A stretch of DNA of 64,000 bases from contig JASBNA010000002.1 of NCBI GenBank assembly GCA_038087015.1, positions 434,001 through 498,000 on the forward strand, read 5' to 3'. Positions within the stretch are counted from its first letter, which is position 1; each line of letters opens with the position of its first letter. The position numbers and the translations under genes were made by a program. Of the stretch, positions 12,601-24,210 are shown one piece after another. The notes beneath the pieces were generated by a model that did no database searches, was not told where the DNA came from, and saw only the letters and a program-made list of their open reading frames with translations. Origin of the DNA: Cerrena zonata (Eukaryota; Basidiomycota; Agaricomycetes; Polyporales; Cerrenaceae).

Positions 12601-14954
12601 CTTCAGTGTCGCGTTCTTGAGGTTGAGGAGGATCTGGTGCGCTGACCGTACGACTGAGAGGTAGACTTTCTTGGAGAGGGCGTAGCAAAGATGTCAGTCT
12701 AGAGGCGTATGATGGCGATTTGGGTCGTAAGGCGTCTGGTGAAGTGATGAGAGGTGTACGATCCGCTGGCGTACTAACAGTTGATGAACGAGAAACTGTA
12801 GTGTCGATTACAGTCGGCGGTAAGGAACTTGCTGGCATATTACGAGAGGCGCGAACAGCGTCGCGAATCTGTTCAAGAGCTGCGGGGAGGTCATGGAAGT
12901 AGGCAAAGAAATAAGAATCAACAGAATAACTTTCGCCTCGGTCCATTACTTTGACCTCGATAGTTTCACTGAAATCCATGGCAGACGACCTTTCGACATC
13001 GATAATAGCGGAATACGGGATAGCAATCTGAAAGAATCATTTAGTATGAATTTGAGACAACTCAGTTTCAGACCACCATACCTTTACGCTGTCACCCATA
13101 TTCTGTGCTTTGAACATCACCTTTCGAATAGCCTTGACCCACTCATCCCGACTCGGTATCGAATCCGCCGACAATCTAATCGTTTTCTGATTGGTGCGTA
13201 ATCGAATATCCCTCTCTCCAGTAGGTTCACATGTGATGGCATATCGAAGATCAACAACACCATGCGGAAAGTATGGATCCTGAATATGGAAGATTAGACA
13301 AGAGCATAGAGATAGAGTAAATCAAAGTTGACTTGCCGATGATGATTGATACCACGACAATACGTCATTCTTCAAAATGAACCAATGCTTAATCCAACGC
13401 TTGGTCTTCTGCGCTCGTTTGCTTAGTGCGCCAGACTTAAGCACTTGATCCTAAAGAGAGCAATTCTGTAAATGAATTTCGGATAATGACATGCTTGTGC
13501 GTACTTCTCTTGACGGTAGATGTGCGAAGAAACACAAATATGAGTCTGTAAGGTACATATACCCTTGTAGAACTAAGAGCAGGTTAATTAGTATGTCCCA
13601 AGGAAAATTTGCGAATATACTACTTACGAACTGATCTCAACAACCAACATGGCATCTCTGAACAACATTGTTAATGATAGCGACGAAGGGTAAGCTCGAA
13701 TCACCAACCTGAGACGACCTCCTGTATTCCCTTGAGGTCAAACACGTCTCTGAGCTTCTCAGCTAGCCTTGCACGTCGTTCAACCTTCACTGTATTTACA
13801 GTGCCCATACTTCCTGAGCGTGCGGGATGTGATCTTGCCATCGAGAGATCTGAGGCATCTAGTTCGGGTAGAGGAGGAAGAGGCATTATGCCACTATGTC
13901 TGTTAATACTGCGGTGATCTGGGGAGCCGTCCTTGTCTGCCTCGAAGTCACCTTCGACTTCCTCCTCAGACATTACGGGACCTTCTGTGGTTGGCTCCTC
14001 TTCAGTGTCCGTTACACTCGGCATCTTCTTGTGAGTTCGTCGCTTTGGACGACGTGAACGGGCCACAGGACGGTATATGGTATGGATGGACGACGTGAGC
14101 CAATTTCCTACGAATTAGACTCTTATGAGAAGCTGCGGCAATAAACTATTGAAATAACAAGCTGACCAGGTTTATCTTCATCCTCACTATCAGTTTCTGG
14201 TGGGAGAGTAGCCTCAGGCTCATGGTTCACGAATTCATCGTCATTATCTTGGTCGTCCGACCAAGGGATAGCTTGGAGAGCTTGAATTAGAGTTTGGGTA
14301 CCCGCACGCATCTTAGGAAAGGCGAAGCTCAATCAAAGGATAACTCTGGCATTGGATAGTATAACCTACAGATCCGTCCCCTCGAAATATATTAAACATA
14401 GATCTAGTAGGGCCAAAAGGAGGAGACCTTGGGGTTATAAAGGGAGAATCATTGGGGTCATTCATTAGAGAAGCTGCGAGACGGCCACTAGTCCTTCGCA
14501 GCAGGGAATTTGAGTTTGGATACTGCGCCGTGGTTGTCTCATCTGTCCAGGGCAATCAAACATAACTGAATGAATATCAGCCACACATACGCACACTGGA
14601 GCGCTTACCTTCATTACTAGTAGCCCTTTCCTTGCCTTTTGCTTTGGTACGAAGATTCCGACGAGAAGGTGAGATGGACGGTAGGGAAGGTTGGCTTTGG
14701 GACAGTAGTGAACGAGTACTTCTGTTCAGCTTGTCGGCGGTGTCAATCGCACGCTTGACGAAACTTGGAGAAGTAGAGCCGGAAGCATCGGGTGACTTCT
14801 GGTCTGTGCTGCCTGTAGGAGAATGTATCGACCCTTCGAGTGGTTGTGCCAGAGAGTTGGCGGACATGGTGGGCGGAGGTAGAGAGCAGACGGAAGAGGA
14901 TGTGGCTCGGCAGGGAGAGGCAGTTGGCTCAACTTGGCTGAGGATCCCTCGCAT
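9673..14954 (-). CDS. ATG26: Sterol 3-beta-glucosyltransferase
   Basis: The enzyme transfers glucose from UDP-glucose to membrane sterols such as ergosterol, and in some fungi it supports pexophagy. Order of parts: a disordered Ser/acid-rich N-terminus ([14 protein letters not shown]), a first GRAM region ([29 protein letters not shown]), a PH domain ([20 protein letters not shown] to [19 protein letters not shown]), a second GRAM region ([19 protein letters not shown]), then the GT-B catalytic part ([73 protein letters not shown]). Many introns, all joining in frame, give about 1,400 residues; the intron at 13280-13336 has a GC donor (GCAAGT). It ends with SDQEDSP. It is head to head with the SUR7-like gene, 279 bases apart. 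Confidence 0.92.
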
Positions 14955-15233
14955 CTCGGGCTTGCGCCTCGGAGTGTCACTATCGCCCGTGACTTCCCCA
15001 CACGTGGTGTCACATGTGACTGCGTGACTGCTTAATGACAGTCCGATCGCGTTTAGCGGCCTCGTGGAGAACGTTCAACTGCAGACCGTTCTTACGGCGA
15101 ACCAGTACTCAAGCACTGGCGCACTGGCTGGCTCGGCCTCACATAAAACTCTCCTTCGCCTAGTGACACCCCTCACGATAATTTACTGATACCCTCTACC
15201 TGATTCCACTCCCATTCACGCCCTCACACAACC

Positions 15234-16376
15234 ATGCGCGGAGAAGTTTGCATTGGTATCGGTTCCGTGCTCTCGTTAGTAGAAGCCATTTCCTTCTCCC
15301 GTTCCTGGCGGTGGGCTGACATTGCTAAATCCAGCTTCGCATCTCTTTTGCTGCTTATTTTCATGCATGTACGTGGTCAAGCACATCGTGATATCTCGCC
15401 CCAATCTAATCACTTTGCGCGTTAGGTTGGGCAAATCAACACTTCAACAGTACCTCGCAATGTCCAGATGGTAATATTATCTATGCCGTTCTTCATCTCA
15501 GGTTAGGATTCTGATTTCCATTTCGCCGTATAGGTCCAGGTTAACATGACCGGCTTTGGGTATGCACGTTTCACCATTTACGTTACACATACCTCAACTT
15601 CACATCGTCGTATTGCAGCCAGGGCCTTGCCGCAGCAATTAACCCCGATCCTGTAACCGGCCTCTATACAAACAATGGTTCTGCTCCCCTTGAGCAGGGT
15701 CTCGGCCTACGTATGATATACAAGTTCGGCCTCTACTCGCACTGCGCATACGTCAACGACTCTGCCGGAATCTGCTCAAACTCTTCGACTGCTAATAGGT
15801 TTGAGCCATTCACGGTGATAACTGCTGACATGTCTGCCAACTTCTCTGGCATTACGGACGCCCTTGTGACGGGCACGACCTTTACGGACTCACAATACCT
15901 CGGAAACTTTTCTAACGGAGCATACTACTTACTACTCATCGGCACTATTTGCGCAGCATTAGCGTTAATCACGTATGCCTCACCTTTATCGCCTGCTCTT
16001 GTCAGGGATCTAACTTTTGGGGATCTATAGTGGCATCATGAAGCATACCTTCGGATTCCTTGTATCAGTACTTTTTGCAATGTTTGGGAGCTTGATGCTC
16101 CTTATAGGTGCAACCATCTGGACCGTCATTATCAAGAAGGCACAATCCGTCAACGATTTCTCCCTCGGCCCACAGGCATCCCCAGTCTCTTTGGGGATAG
16201 AAGTGACCATTGGTAATGCCTTGTTACTGGCATGGGGTGCCTTCGCCTGTTTGATCATCTCCGTTATCCCATATATGATCAGGTGAGCCTATTCTGGCTT
16301 CTTTTGTCTTGTTGTACATGTTCACATCATGCTGATCATAATCATCTTACGCAGCTGCTGTACGTATCGCGGATAA
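15234..16376 (+). CDS. SUR7/PalI family cortical membrane protein
   Basis: SUR7/PalI-type proteins are four-span plasma-membrane proteins of eisosomes or of the Rim pH-sensing complex. Six exons (15234-15368, 15426-15470, 15534-15559, 15619-15972, 16031-16282, 16355-16376) give 277 residues. A first hydrophobic segment near residue 35 (SFASLLLLIFMHV) is followed by a Cys- and Asn-rich loop (YSHCAYVNDSAGICSNSS, where the paired Cys is typical of the family), then three further segments (AYYLLLIGTICAALALI, FGFLVSVLFAMFGSLMLL, NALLLAWGAFACLIISVIP). It ends shortly after, in SCCTYRG. Two small exons of 45 and 26 bases are well bounded. It starts a run of wall and surface genes. Family call is good; SUR7 versus Rim9/PalI cannot be decided. 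Confidence 0.75.
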
Positions 16377-16703
16377 GATTGCGTTGGTGGCTGGCCATCA
16401 AGACAAAATACCTTCATTCGCCTTCCTTGTGCATGAACCTTCGTATTCCGCATGCACAGATGGTGAAAGGCTGCTATGCTCCGCACGGACATGACCTTTA
16501 TGTATTTGCATAATATTGCTTGACGATCTGTAGAACATATAACAATTGAACGATCTTTTCACGAATACACGTACCTCAGGATCCTTGATCAAGTGATGCC
16601 AGTTTGTTCACAGAGCAGAGTGTCTATACGCAAGGAACTCGAGGCTTGAAGCTTGAAGCTTAATGAATCATGTCATACAAAAAAAAACTCAAGTTCTCCG
16701 AAA
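16377..16703. other. Spacer between SUR7-like gene and tRNA-Lys
   Basis: No supported gene here. A run of nine A (16679-16687) serves as the Pol III terminator of the tRNA on the other strand. Confidence 0.5.
16679..16687 (-). terminator. Pol III T-run after tRNA-Lys
   Basis: Nine consecutive T on the minus strand start 17 bases beyond the tRNA 3' end, the usual RNA polymerase III stop signal. Confidence 0.75.
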
Positions 16704-16803
16704 GCCCACCGCGAGGGTCGAACTCGCAGCCTTCAGATCGCAGGACCTGTCTGAACCCGCACTCCTAAGAGTCTGACGCTCTATCCGATTGAGCTAGGCG
16801 GGC
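16704..16803 (-). tRNA. tRNA-Lys(CTT) with a 27-base intron
   Basis: The acceptor stem GCCCGCC pairs with GGTGGGC (one G-U). The D arm is GCTC/GAGC, the anticodon stem TCAGA/TCTGA, and the T arm GCGAG-TTCGACC-CTCGC. The anticodon loop reads CTCTTA-intron-A, giving anticodon CTT. The intron sits at the canonical position 37/38 and starts GGAGTGCGGG. Mature length is 73 bases without CCA. Confidence 0.93.
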
Positions 16804-17086
16804 AATGCACGTTGTGCGCACTTGAGATTACAGGATTTGAGCGGGAATGAACCCCGTGATGAGGGATGTATATTAAGAACAGCGGGAGAATTACCCCGCG
16901 CCTGGTGTTCGAGCTTGAAAAGGTCCGTGTCCAAGTTTAACGTTTCCCTCTTACCCATCTTTCTTTCCTTCCACAGGTCATCCGCAGCAAGCCCCGAGGA
17001 GTGAGGTCACTTTTCTTCTTTTATACTTCACATTGGTCCGCTCCAGCTGGATACGCCTCTATCCCTAACTTTCATATCAAACGACA

Positions 17087-19177
17087 ATGCGTGGGGTCTC
17101 TCGGGCAGCTGCCCTCATTGCTGCAGCTACTGCACTCGTAGGCGGTGTTCATGCCATCCAAAAGGTCTCAAGAGCTGGACGGTATCTCTATACGGATGAC
17201 GGAAACAGGTTCTTCATCAAGGGTATTGCGTACCAGGAGCAAGGTTCGTCGCTGTGCCTCATGTCTACCTTGTACTCAAATTCATCGCTGTCACTTTTCT
17301 ATAGGAGCCATTTCAACTGACCCTAATAATCCATTTCTTGAACCCTCATCCTTCATCGACCCTCTAGCGGACGGTACTGCATGCACGCGAGACTTGCCGT
17401 TCCTGCAACAACTTGGTGTTAATGCTATTCGAGTTTACAGCGTAAACTCGTCCCTGGACCATGATAGCTGTATGAGCACCTTCAGTAATGCTGGTATTTA
17501 CACCATGTTCGTCTTACTTCCTTTCCCCCCTCCTCGAGATCCCACTTTCCCATGTCCCGAGATGTCTCACGAGTAGCAACCGATTGATTGACTCTAATCT
17601 ACTTTTAGCATCGACTTGTCGCTACCTGTGAATGGTTCCATTGACCGAAGCTCACCGTCTTGGTCAACCAACCTCTTGGACTTGTATATCAACACTATTA
17701 ACGTATTCAAGAAATACGACAATGTCCTCGCGTACAACGTCGGCAATGAGGTCGTTATTGCACCAAACGGCACCGCCGCGGCCGCTTACATCAAGGCAGC
17801 TGCCAGGGATACCAGAGCTTACCTGTGAGTATTTGAATTCACACTGTCAAATAACGCTTAACGACCCTTGATATCTTCCAGTAACTCTATCAGCTCTTCT
17901 GCTCTCGTCGGTTATGCTGCCATCGACGGTGACAACACTTGGGTCACCCCTCTTGCTAACTTCCTCAGCTGTGACCCCTCTGGCGGAAATTCAGGTAACA
18001 CCGCCATTGACCTGTTTGGATTGAACAACTAGTGAGTGTCTTGCAGCGTTCCATTCTATTTGCGACCTCTCTGACACCTCATATCCCCTTTTAGTGAATG
18101 GTGTGGAGATGCGACTGCAGGCTGTCTACAATGGCAAGAACGGTGCCTTTGCAGGATACAACGTCCCAGCCTACTTCAGTGAATTCGGATGTATCACCAG
18201 CCCACCCCGTCTCTGGACCGAAACCCAAGCACTCTTCAGTTCCCCCATGACTGACATCTGGTCCGGAGGTCTCGCATTCTCCTACTTCCCTGCCACCTCT
18301 TCCCAAGGTGAATTCGGAATGATCACTCTCGGCTCAGACGGCTCTGTCCAGACCAGCGATGACTTCAACCGACTCAAGACTCAATACGGTCAAGTAAGCC
18401 CACCGAACAGCCCCAGCAAGAGCTCTGCGGGATCCACCTCGTTCCCTAGCTGCCCCCAGCAAAACTCCACGTTCTTGGCGTCCACGACTTTGCCTCCTAC
18501 CCCTAATGATGCTGCTTGTGCGTGCTTGGAAAGCGCTTTGAGCTGTCAGTTCACGCCCAAGACGGTGAATGTGAGCGATATCGTGGGCCCTTTGCTTGAT
18601 ACTGCTTGTTCGTTGCTTGGTCAGGCTGGAGGAAGCTGTGATCAGATTTCAGGAAATGGATCGTCTGGTACCTATGGTGCTGTATCCGCTTGTGATCCTT
18701 GTAAGTCTCATCGTCATCCTTATCTTCTTCACTCTTCACCTGTCTGTCGACATATTTCATATTCGATCTTCGCTACAATCTCGAAGTAGAACTGAATCAC
18801 TGATTATCATCTTTCTTATCTAAATCACAGCCACCAAACTCTCCTTCGTCATGACCCAATTCTACGAAGCCAACAACCGCAACCCCCAATCATGTAGTTT
18901 CGCCGGTAACGCGACCGTCAACTCTCAAGCACCCTCTTCCGCCTCCGCAGCCAACTCCGTCGCAAGCTCATGCTTGGCCAACCCCTCAGCCACATTCGTA
19001 CCCAGCGCACCCGCTTCGACAGCAGGTGGTTCGGGTTCAGGAAGTAGCTCTACGGGAGGATCTAATGGAAATAATAATGCTGCTGTGTCGGATTTGCTTG
19101 GTAGTAGACAGGCTTGGGTTGGTGTTGGTGCTGGTGCGTTGATTAGTGTTGTTGGCGGGTTGTTCACTCTCCTTTGA
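17087..19177 (+). CDS. GH72 beta-1,3-glucanosyltransferase (GAS/GEL type), GPI-anchored
   Basis: GH72 enzymes cut and rejoin beta-1,3-glucan chains at the outer plasma membrane. The product has a signal peptide (RAAALIAAATALVGGVHA), the catalytic domain (FFIKGIAYQEQG, NAIRVYSVN, VLAYNVGNEVV with the acid/base Glu, and AYFSEFGC with the nucleophile Glu), a Cys-rich X8/CBM43 domain (CACLESALSCQF), a Ser/Gly-rich linker and a hydrophobic tail suited to a GPI anchor. A frame break lies at about 18119-18125: NYEWCGDATA is followed one base later by VYNGKNGAFAGYN, so the nucleophile region is in another frame. An extra base is the simplest reading. The rest is fully conserved, so an assembly error is more likely than decay. 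It may act with the neighbouring chitin deacetylase on the wall. Confidence 0.85.
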
Positions 19178-20162
19178 GGTGAGGTAATGCTATACTACTA
19201 TGAGCGATCCATCCCATCTTCCATGACACTACCGATGCGTTCTTCGCATCCCCTCGGCTTCTGGCCTATTGACGCTCCTTATTATCATCTCAGGTTTACG
19301 TGAAACAACTAGCAGTAGTTGTAGTATTTCCTATTTCCCTATCACCTCTAGTCTCAGAATCATCCCTCCAGACAATTGTTACCCCCTCATATTACATATA
19401 TATCTCTCTTTCGTCGAGAAAAGAACGGACCTTCTTGTACTTACGCTTATCGATTATCTTTTACTCTAGTTCTTGGTTCTGGACCATTTCTTCTCCATAT
19501 ATCCGAGTCATTTCTCAATGTGTAATGGGTTCTTAAACGCGTTTCTCACAAGGACGCAGCTTCTTTGGGAACAAATGGCTTTTTGTAGGGTGCATATCAT
19601 TCGGTCAATCATCTGGGAGACTCGGAGACAATGGACATCAGACGGAGATGAAAGGGTTTGCGCGCATCTGCCCAGGGACAGTTCGGATGGGAAATGTCAT
19701 GCACTCGTAATTCAAAACCATATTCTGTTTTTCTTATCATGATCTACCTGTCACCTGTTGTCGACAAGGGAACAACTGAACAAAACAATTTTTACTGTAT
19801 GGATCACTGCCGCTGTAGATGGGAGGGAAAATCGTGTCCTTCGACATGTACTACGAGTAACATGTCTAGGCATGGAACTGTCAACAGATGCTTGATGAAC
19901 AAACAACTGTCGAGATGTAGATGTCATGACAAAACAACAACAATAACAAAAAAAAGTAGGTACACACAGCTACTAAAACGATCATTAGATGTGAAAAGAG
20001 GTATAACAAGAGTGCGATAAAGAGGATAAGAGGGGAGAGAAAGTCCGGTACAACTGTCCGCTGGTCGTTAATCAAAACGAAACGAGACTTGCATGGTGTA
20101 GTAGGATTGTCATTCAATGACGGATGACTGGAAGAAACCCGTTTCAACTTTCTAGTTCGTAC
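19178..20162. other. Convergent spacer between GH72 and chitin deacetylase genes
   Basis: 985 bases between two stop codons facing each other. It is AT-rich with short open frames of no recognisable family; it probably holds the 3' untranslated regions. Confidence 0.5.
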
Positions 20163-21970
20163 TTAGAACAGGACACGGGCACCAGCAGCGACCGCAAGCA
20201 GTGCGCTACCAGTCAATGCCAACAAGTTGGTGTTGCCAAGCATCGCGACGGGCAATGCACCAGAGTTGTCGCCGTTCTGAGCTCCACCTGTGGCTTCTGC
20301 AGACCCAGGAGCGCCGGATGACAGGGTGACGGGTTGTGCCCCTATTGATGTCGTTTCGAATGGTATTGCATAGTTTCAAATTGACGAGAGGAGATCATGG
20401 ATCAAAAAACAAAAGATGTTCACGTCAGCGGCCGTTGCAGGGGAAGGATGAAATGGTAAAAGGAGGATGGTGAGAATGAATACTGACCTGAAACGATAGG
20501 AGGGTTGGTCGTGTTGTCGTTCGTCTCGGCGTATGCATCCTGGAGAGGCTTGTTCAAGCAAGTGATAATAGGCTCAATGGTGAGCTTCGGCTGGAAGGCG
20601 AGAGCGGCGGGCAGGATGTAACCTGTGCCGACTTCAACCTGTTGAACAAACAGATCGTGTTCCAAGACGATGAAACCCGTGTCAATCTGGGTGGCATTGT
20701 TCAAGATGTTTTGCCAGTTGAAGACGACCTCGGAAGGCGAAGCAGTACCACCAGGGATGTTGAAGTCTGGAAAAATGAATGAGCATGAACGTTAAAATGA
20801 AATGGGGTTAGAGCGTGGGATGAGAAGATCCAACAAGGATGTCCAAAAATAGGAGAAGCACGCTGGCTCGCTGATTCACGGAGCGGAGAGGACTCACCGT
20901 TGGTATCAAAGGTGTGGCCAGCATCGAGACGAGTCCAGATGACAGTAGCGAGGTTCATGGCTCTGGCAATGGCACGAACACGGTTATCGACATCACCAAA
21001 GGGTGGTCGCCAGTAGGTGGGGGTGACACCGAGAACATCTTTGATAATCTTCTTGGACCAACCCAACTCTGCGATAATCTCGTCATTCGACAAAGTGGTC
21101 ATCTGGGGATGACTCCAAGTGTGAACGGCAATTTGATGTTGAGCCATGTACTCTTCTTGGAGAAGAGAGGGGTACGAGAGGCATCGGGAACCAACAGCGA
21201 AGAAGGTGGTGCGCAACTGGTTCTGGTCGAGATATTGCAAGAGGTTGGGAGTGTAAGGGGCAGGTCCATCATCATGGGACATTCCCCAGTGAAGCTTCTC
21301 GGGGCAAGAGACGACATCATTGCTATCAGTGCAACCACCGCATGTCCACCAGCAACGATCGGGGTCATTGAGGAGGGTGGGGTTGGCAGCGCATCCTCCT
21401 GCCATTGAAGGAGTGAGGTTAGGGATTTGAACACCAGACTGAGCAACTTCCTGGATCCATGCTTGAACCTCTGGAGAATCTGTCGGAGGAGGTTTATCAA
21501 GAGCAGGGTAGCTTGAGATAACTAGCTTCGAAACTGAAGGGAAGCGGCGTTAGACGGAGAAACTTTGGGATGATGAAATAATACATACTGTCTGGCAAAG
21601 GAGGGGCATTGGGCAAGAAGGTAGGGGTTGTGCCCGCGGCGTAAGTAGTCGTAACACCCAAGGTGGGAGAGGTGGTTTGGGTTCCTGCGCTTAGACTGCT
21701 GATAGGAATGGCGGTGGGGTTAGTCGCAGGCAGGGAGAAGGAGAACTGGGCGAGAGTAGTGGTAGGCGCAACAGTTCCTGAGACAGCCGAGCTGGCCCCG
21801 GATGCGACAGAAGAGCCAGTGGCTGCACTTGTAGCAGAGCCACTTGCGGGTACCGAGGCAGATGCAGCTGAAGAGGGGGCCTGTCTAGGGTGGTGGACAT
21901 CGCGGGCGCGGTTTGCGTGTGCGACGACGACGGCGGGGAGGACGAGAGCGGAAAGGAGGGCGTATCTCAT
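20163..21970 (-). CDS. CDA: Chitin deacetylase (CE4), GPI-anchored
   Basis: It removes acetyl groups from chitin to give chitosan in the wall. A signal peptide (MRYALLSALVLPAVVVAHA) precedes a Ser/Ala/Thr-rich stretch. The CE4 domain follows with motif 1 as SHDDGPAPYTP (the usual TFDDGP is altered at the first two positions), motif 2 HTWSHPQMTTLS (metal His residues), motif 3 WRPPFGDVD and the later IWTRLDAGHTF. A Cys-rich patch, CWWTCGGC, precedes the domain. The C-terminus has a Gly/Ser linker and a hydrophobic end (LLALTGSALLAVAAGARVLF), fitting a GPI anchor. Three or four introns, all clean. The gene lies tail to tail with the GH72 gene and has a TATA box about 130 bases upstream. Confidence 0.9.
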
Positions 21971-22408
21971 TTTTGCTAAGCACCAAGACAAGGAGCGTAA
22001 GGAGCGTGCGGATGCAGAGTTGGAAGAGAAGAAAAAGAGGCAAACGATCCCACGTTGAAGCTGGTGGGAGGCAAGTGCAGGGCCGGATAGGAATGCTCAC
22101 TTTTTATAACAAGGACGCTGGAAAGAACTCTGTCTGGTTTCGGGGGCAGCTCGTTCGCACCCTCTCAAGCCCTCTCTCGGTGTTCATCTTGCTATAAACG
22201 CCTCGGCACTCCACCGGCTCACTCACATCACTCCCCCACGCGCTTCTGCAAAAATATCTCCAAATCACAGACGTCATATTAATAGCAACAGCAACTGCCA
22301 GAACGCAACATAAAAGACGCATCAGGGCAGCGAAGCCGACTCCATTCCAAGCAAAGCATACTAAACACTAACATACTCATAACACAACAACAACAGAAGC
22401 ATCTCAAT
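21971..22408. other. Chitin deacetylase promoter region
   Basis: 438 bases between the chitin deacetylase start and the NAP stop. It contains the TATA element at 22100-22107 and no supported gene. Confidence 0.55.
22100..22107 (-). promoter_or_regulatory. TATA box of chitin deacetylase gene
   Basis: TATAAAAA on the minus strand sits about 130 bases upstream of the chitin deacetylase ATG, a strong consensus match. Confidence 0.5.
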
Positions 22409-23688
22409 CTACTTTTGCCTGGGCTTTTTGGGCCGGGGCTTCTCCAAGTCAATCTCATCCTCGTCCTCGTCCTCGTCATCTTCGTCAGTCTCGTCCCCGA
22501 GCTCGTCGTCGTCTGGGACTTGGCCGAGGAAGTAATCAATCGCGTCGGGGAAAACGTCATTGGCGATCAGCACTCCAATCTGTATAATTCGCCTCCGGTC
22601 AGCAACGCCGCTCAAAACCCTAAAAATAAAATAAAATAGTCAAGAAAAAAACACTCACATCAAAGTGGTCTTCGGCACACTCAAAGTAGTTGAAAATACT
22701 TCCACCATCCTGAGGGAGGTCATCTTGCCGGTCGTCCATCACACGAGGGTACAGCTTGGTCAAGGTTCTTTGAACCATCCTTCCAGTCGATCTTGAATGC
22801 CTGCAATTCACAATGCCGCAGAGGTGAGGTTAGTACCGCACACGTTATGAAGAGCTAGCTTCGAATTCGCTGCAAACACGAACACGAACCTGAGGGTCAA
22901 CATCGCGTTCCCAGGAAAACTCCAACATGGCCTCCGTGATGCCGTCCTCATCAGCCTTGTCTGTCGATGCAGCAGGTGGGGGAACGTATTTGTACTCTTT
23001 CTTCAATACCCTGTTGCTAAAGTACGGGTTCTCCTTGAAATACTATAATACAACCAAAATTCAATTCTCAATCAGTACTCGTACTTTATCACACAAAGGG
23101 GAAGAGGAAAGGGGAAGAGGAACTCACAAACTCGAGAGTAAAGCACCTCGTCTCAACAGGGTCCCTCACGATCCAAAGGTCCTCCAAGTAGCTCAACGCC
23201 ATCTGGTCCGCGTTATGTTGAGAATGCATGGCGAACATGGAATTGTTCATCAACGCGACAGGCCAGAACTTGGGGATGGCTTTCGCGATCTGGCGACGCT
23301 TCTCGTATACGCCGAGCATCTTTTCTTGAGCCTTACGCTCTATAATAAACACAAAATCATATGAGTTAGTAAAAGAGATCCTAGAAGGGTGATTTGTGCA
23401 GAAGGGGACGCGACGTGAAAGGGGAAAGGAGGCAGTCGCGCATTGGAATGAAAGAAAAGCCACTCGAACAGTGAAGGGGCCCACAGAATACCAACACAAT
23501 CCATAAAACAAAATACGGGGAAAGCTTCAAGAAACCCAAAACATACCGAGGTATAAATCCGTCCTCGCAATATCCTTCTGGACAATCTGCAGCTTTTTAG
23601 CATCCTCATCCGTAAGCTCAACACTCCCAAACGGATTCTTCTCCTCCTCAGCTCCGGGGGAGGATCGTTTGACTCCTTGTACACTCAT
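22409..23688 (-). CDS. NAP/SET-family histone chaperone
   Basis: NAP-family proteins bind histones and help nucleosome assembly in the nucleus. The start MSVQGVKRSSPGAEEE leads into a long helix region (LTDEDAKKLQIVQKDIARTD), then FWPVALMNNSMFAMHSQHN, LSYLEDLWIVRDP, FYFKENPYFSNRVLKKEY and KIDWKDGSKNL, then TKLYPRVMDD and SIFNYFECAEDHFD, and an acidic tail (DEDDEDEDEDEIDLE) with a basic end. The size, about 260 residues, and the layout fit SET/Vps75 more than Nap1. One frame break occurs at about 22760-22767: KNL is followed by TKLYPR one base on, where the family reads continuously. The extra base is probably an error. It lies 438 bases downstream of the chitin deacetylase start, same strand. 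Confidence 0.83.
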
Positions 23689-24210
23689 CGTTCCCTTCGT
23701 ACTTTTTGTGTGTCGTGGGTATGTTTATATGTTGATGAGAGGGAGAAGGGAAGGAAGGGGGACCAAGGAAAGGAAGTGGTAAGTCACGGTGGTTTCAGGC
23801 TTTCAGCGCTCTCCTGAATTTTTGGGAGGGGTTGCACGTGAAGTGGGACACGTGTGGGGACGCGGTTGATGTTATTTGGTGTGATGAGAATTACTGTATT
23901 TATCACGGTCGAGAGGTGTGAAAGGGTTGTTAAAGCTGAGGGCTCTCCTGGTGAGCGAGGGTGGTCTGCAGGTGAATGGAAAGCTACTAAAGCTGGGAGC
24001 TTGAGGGCGTGCGCTTTGCAACGCGAACCCCAAGCGCGATTCATTAAATATATGGCACACAAAACGCGTCGCGATTAAAAGGATCCTAATGCATAAGTAC
24101 TCGCGAAGAAAATACCATATCTACAAAGAACAATAAATAACCCCCATCCCCTCAAACATAACTAACCACCCGACATTCAAACGCATTAGACACATAATCC
24201 CATTAACCAC
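23689..24210. other. NAP promoter and SAC1 3' region
   Basis: 522 bases, gene-free as far as can be seen. It should hold the NAP promoter and the 3' untranslated region of SAC1. Confidence 0.5.
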
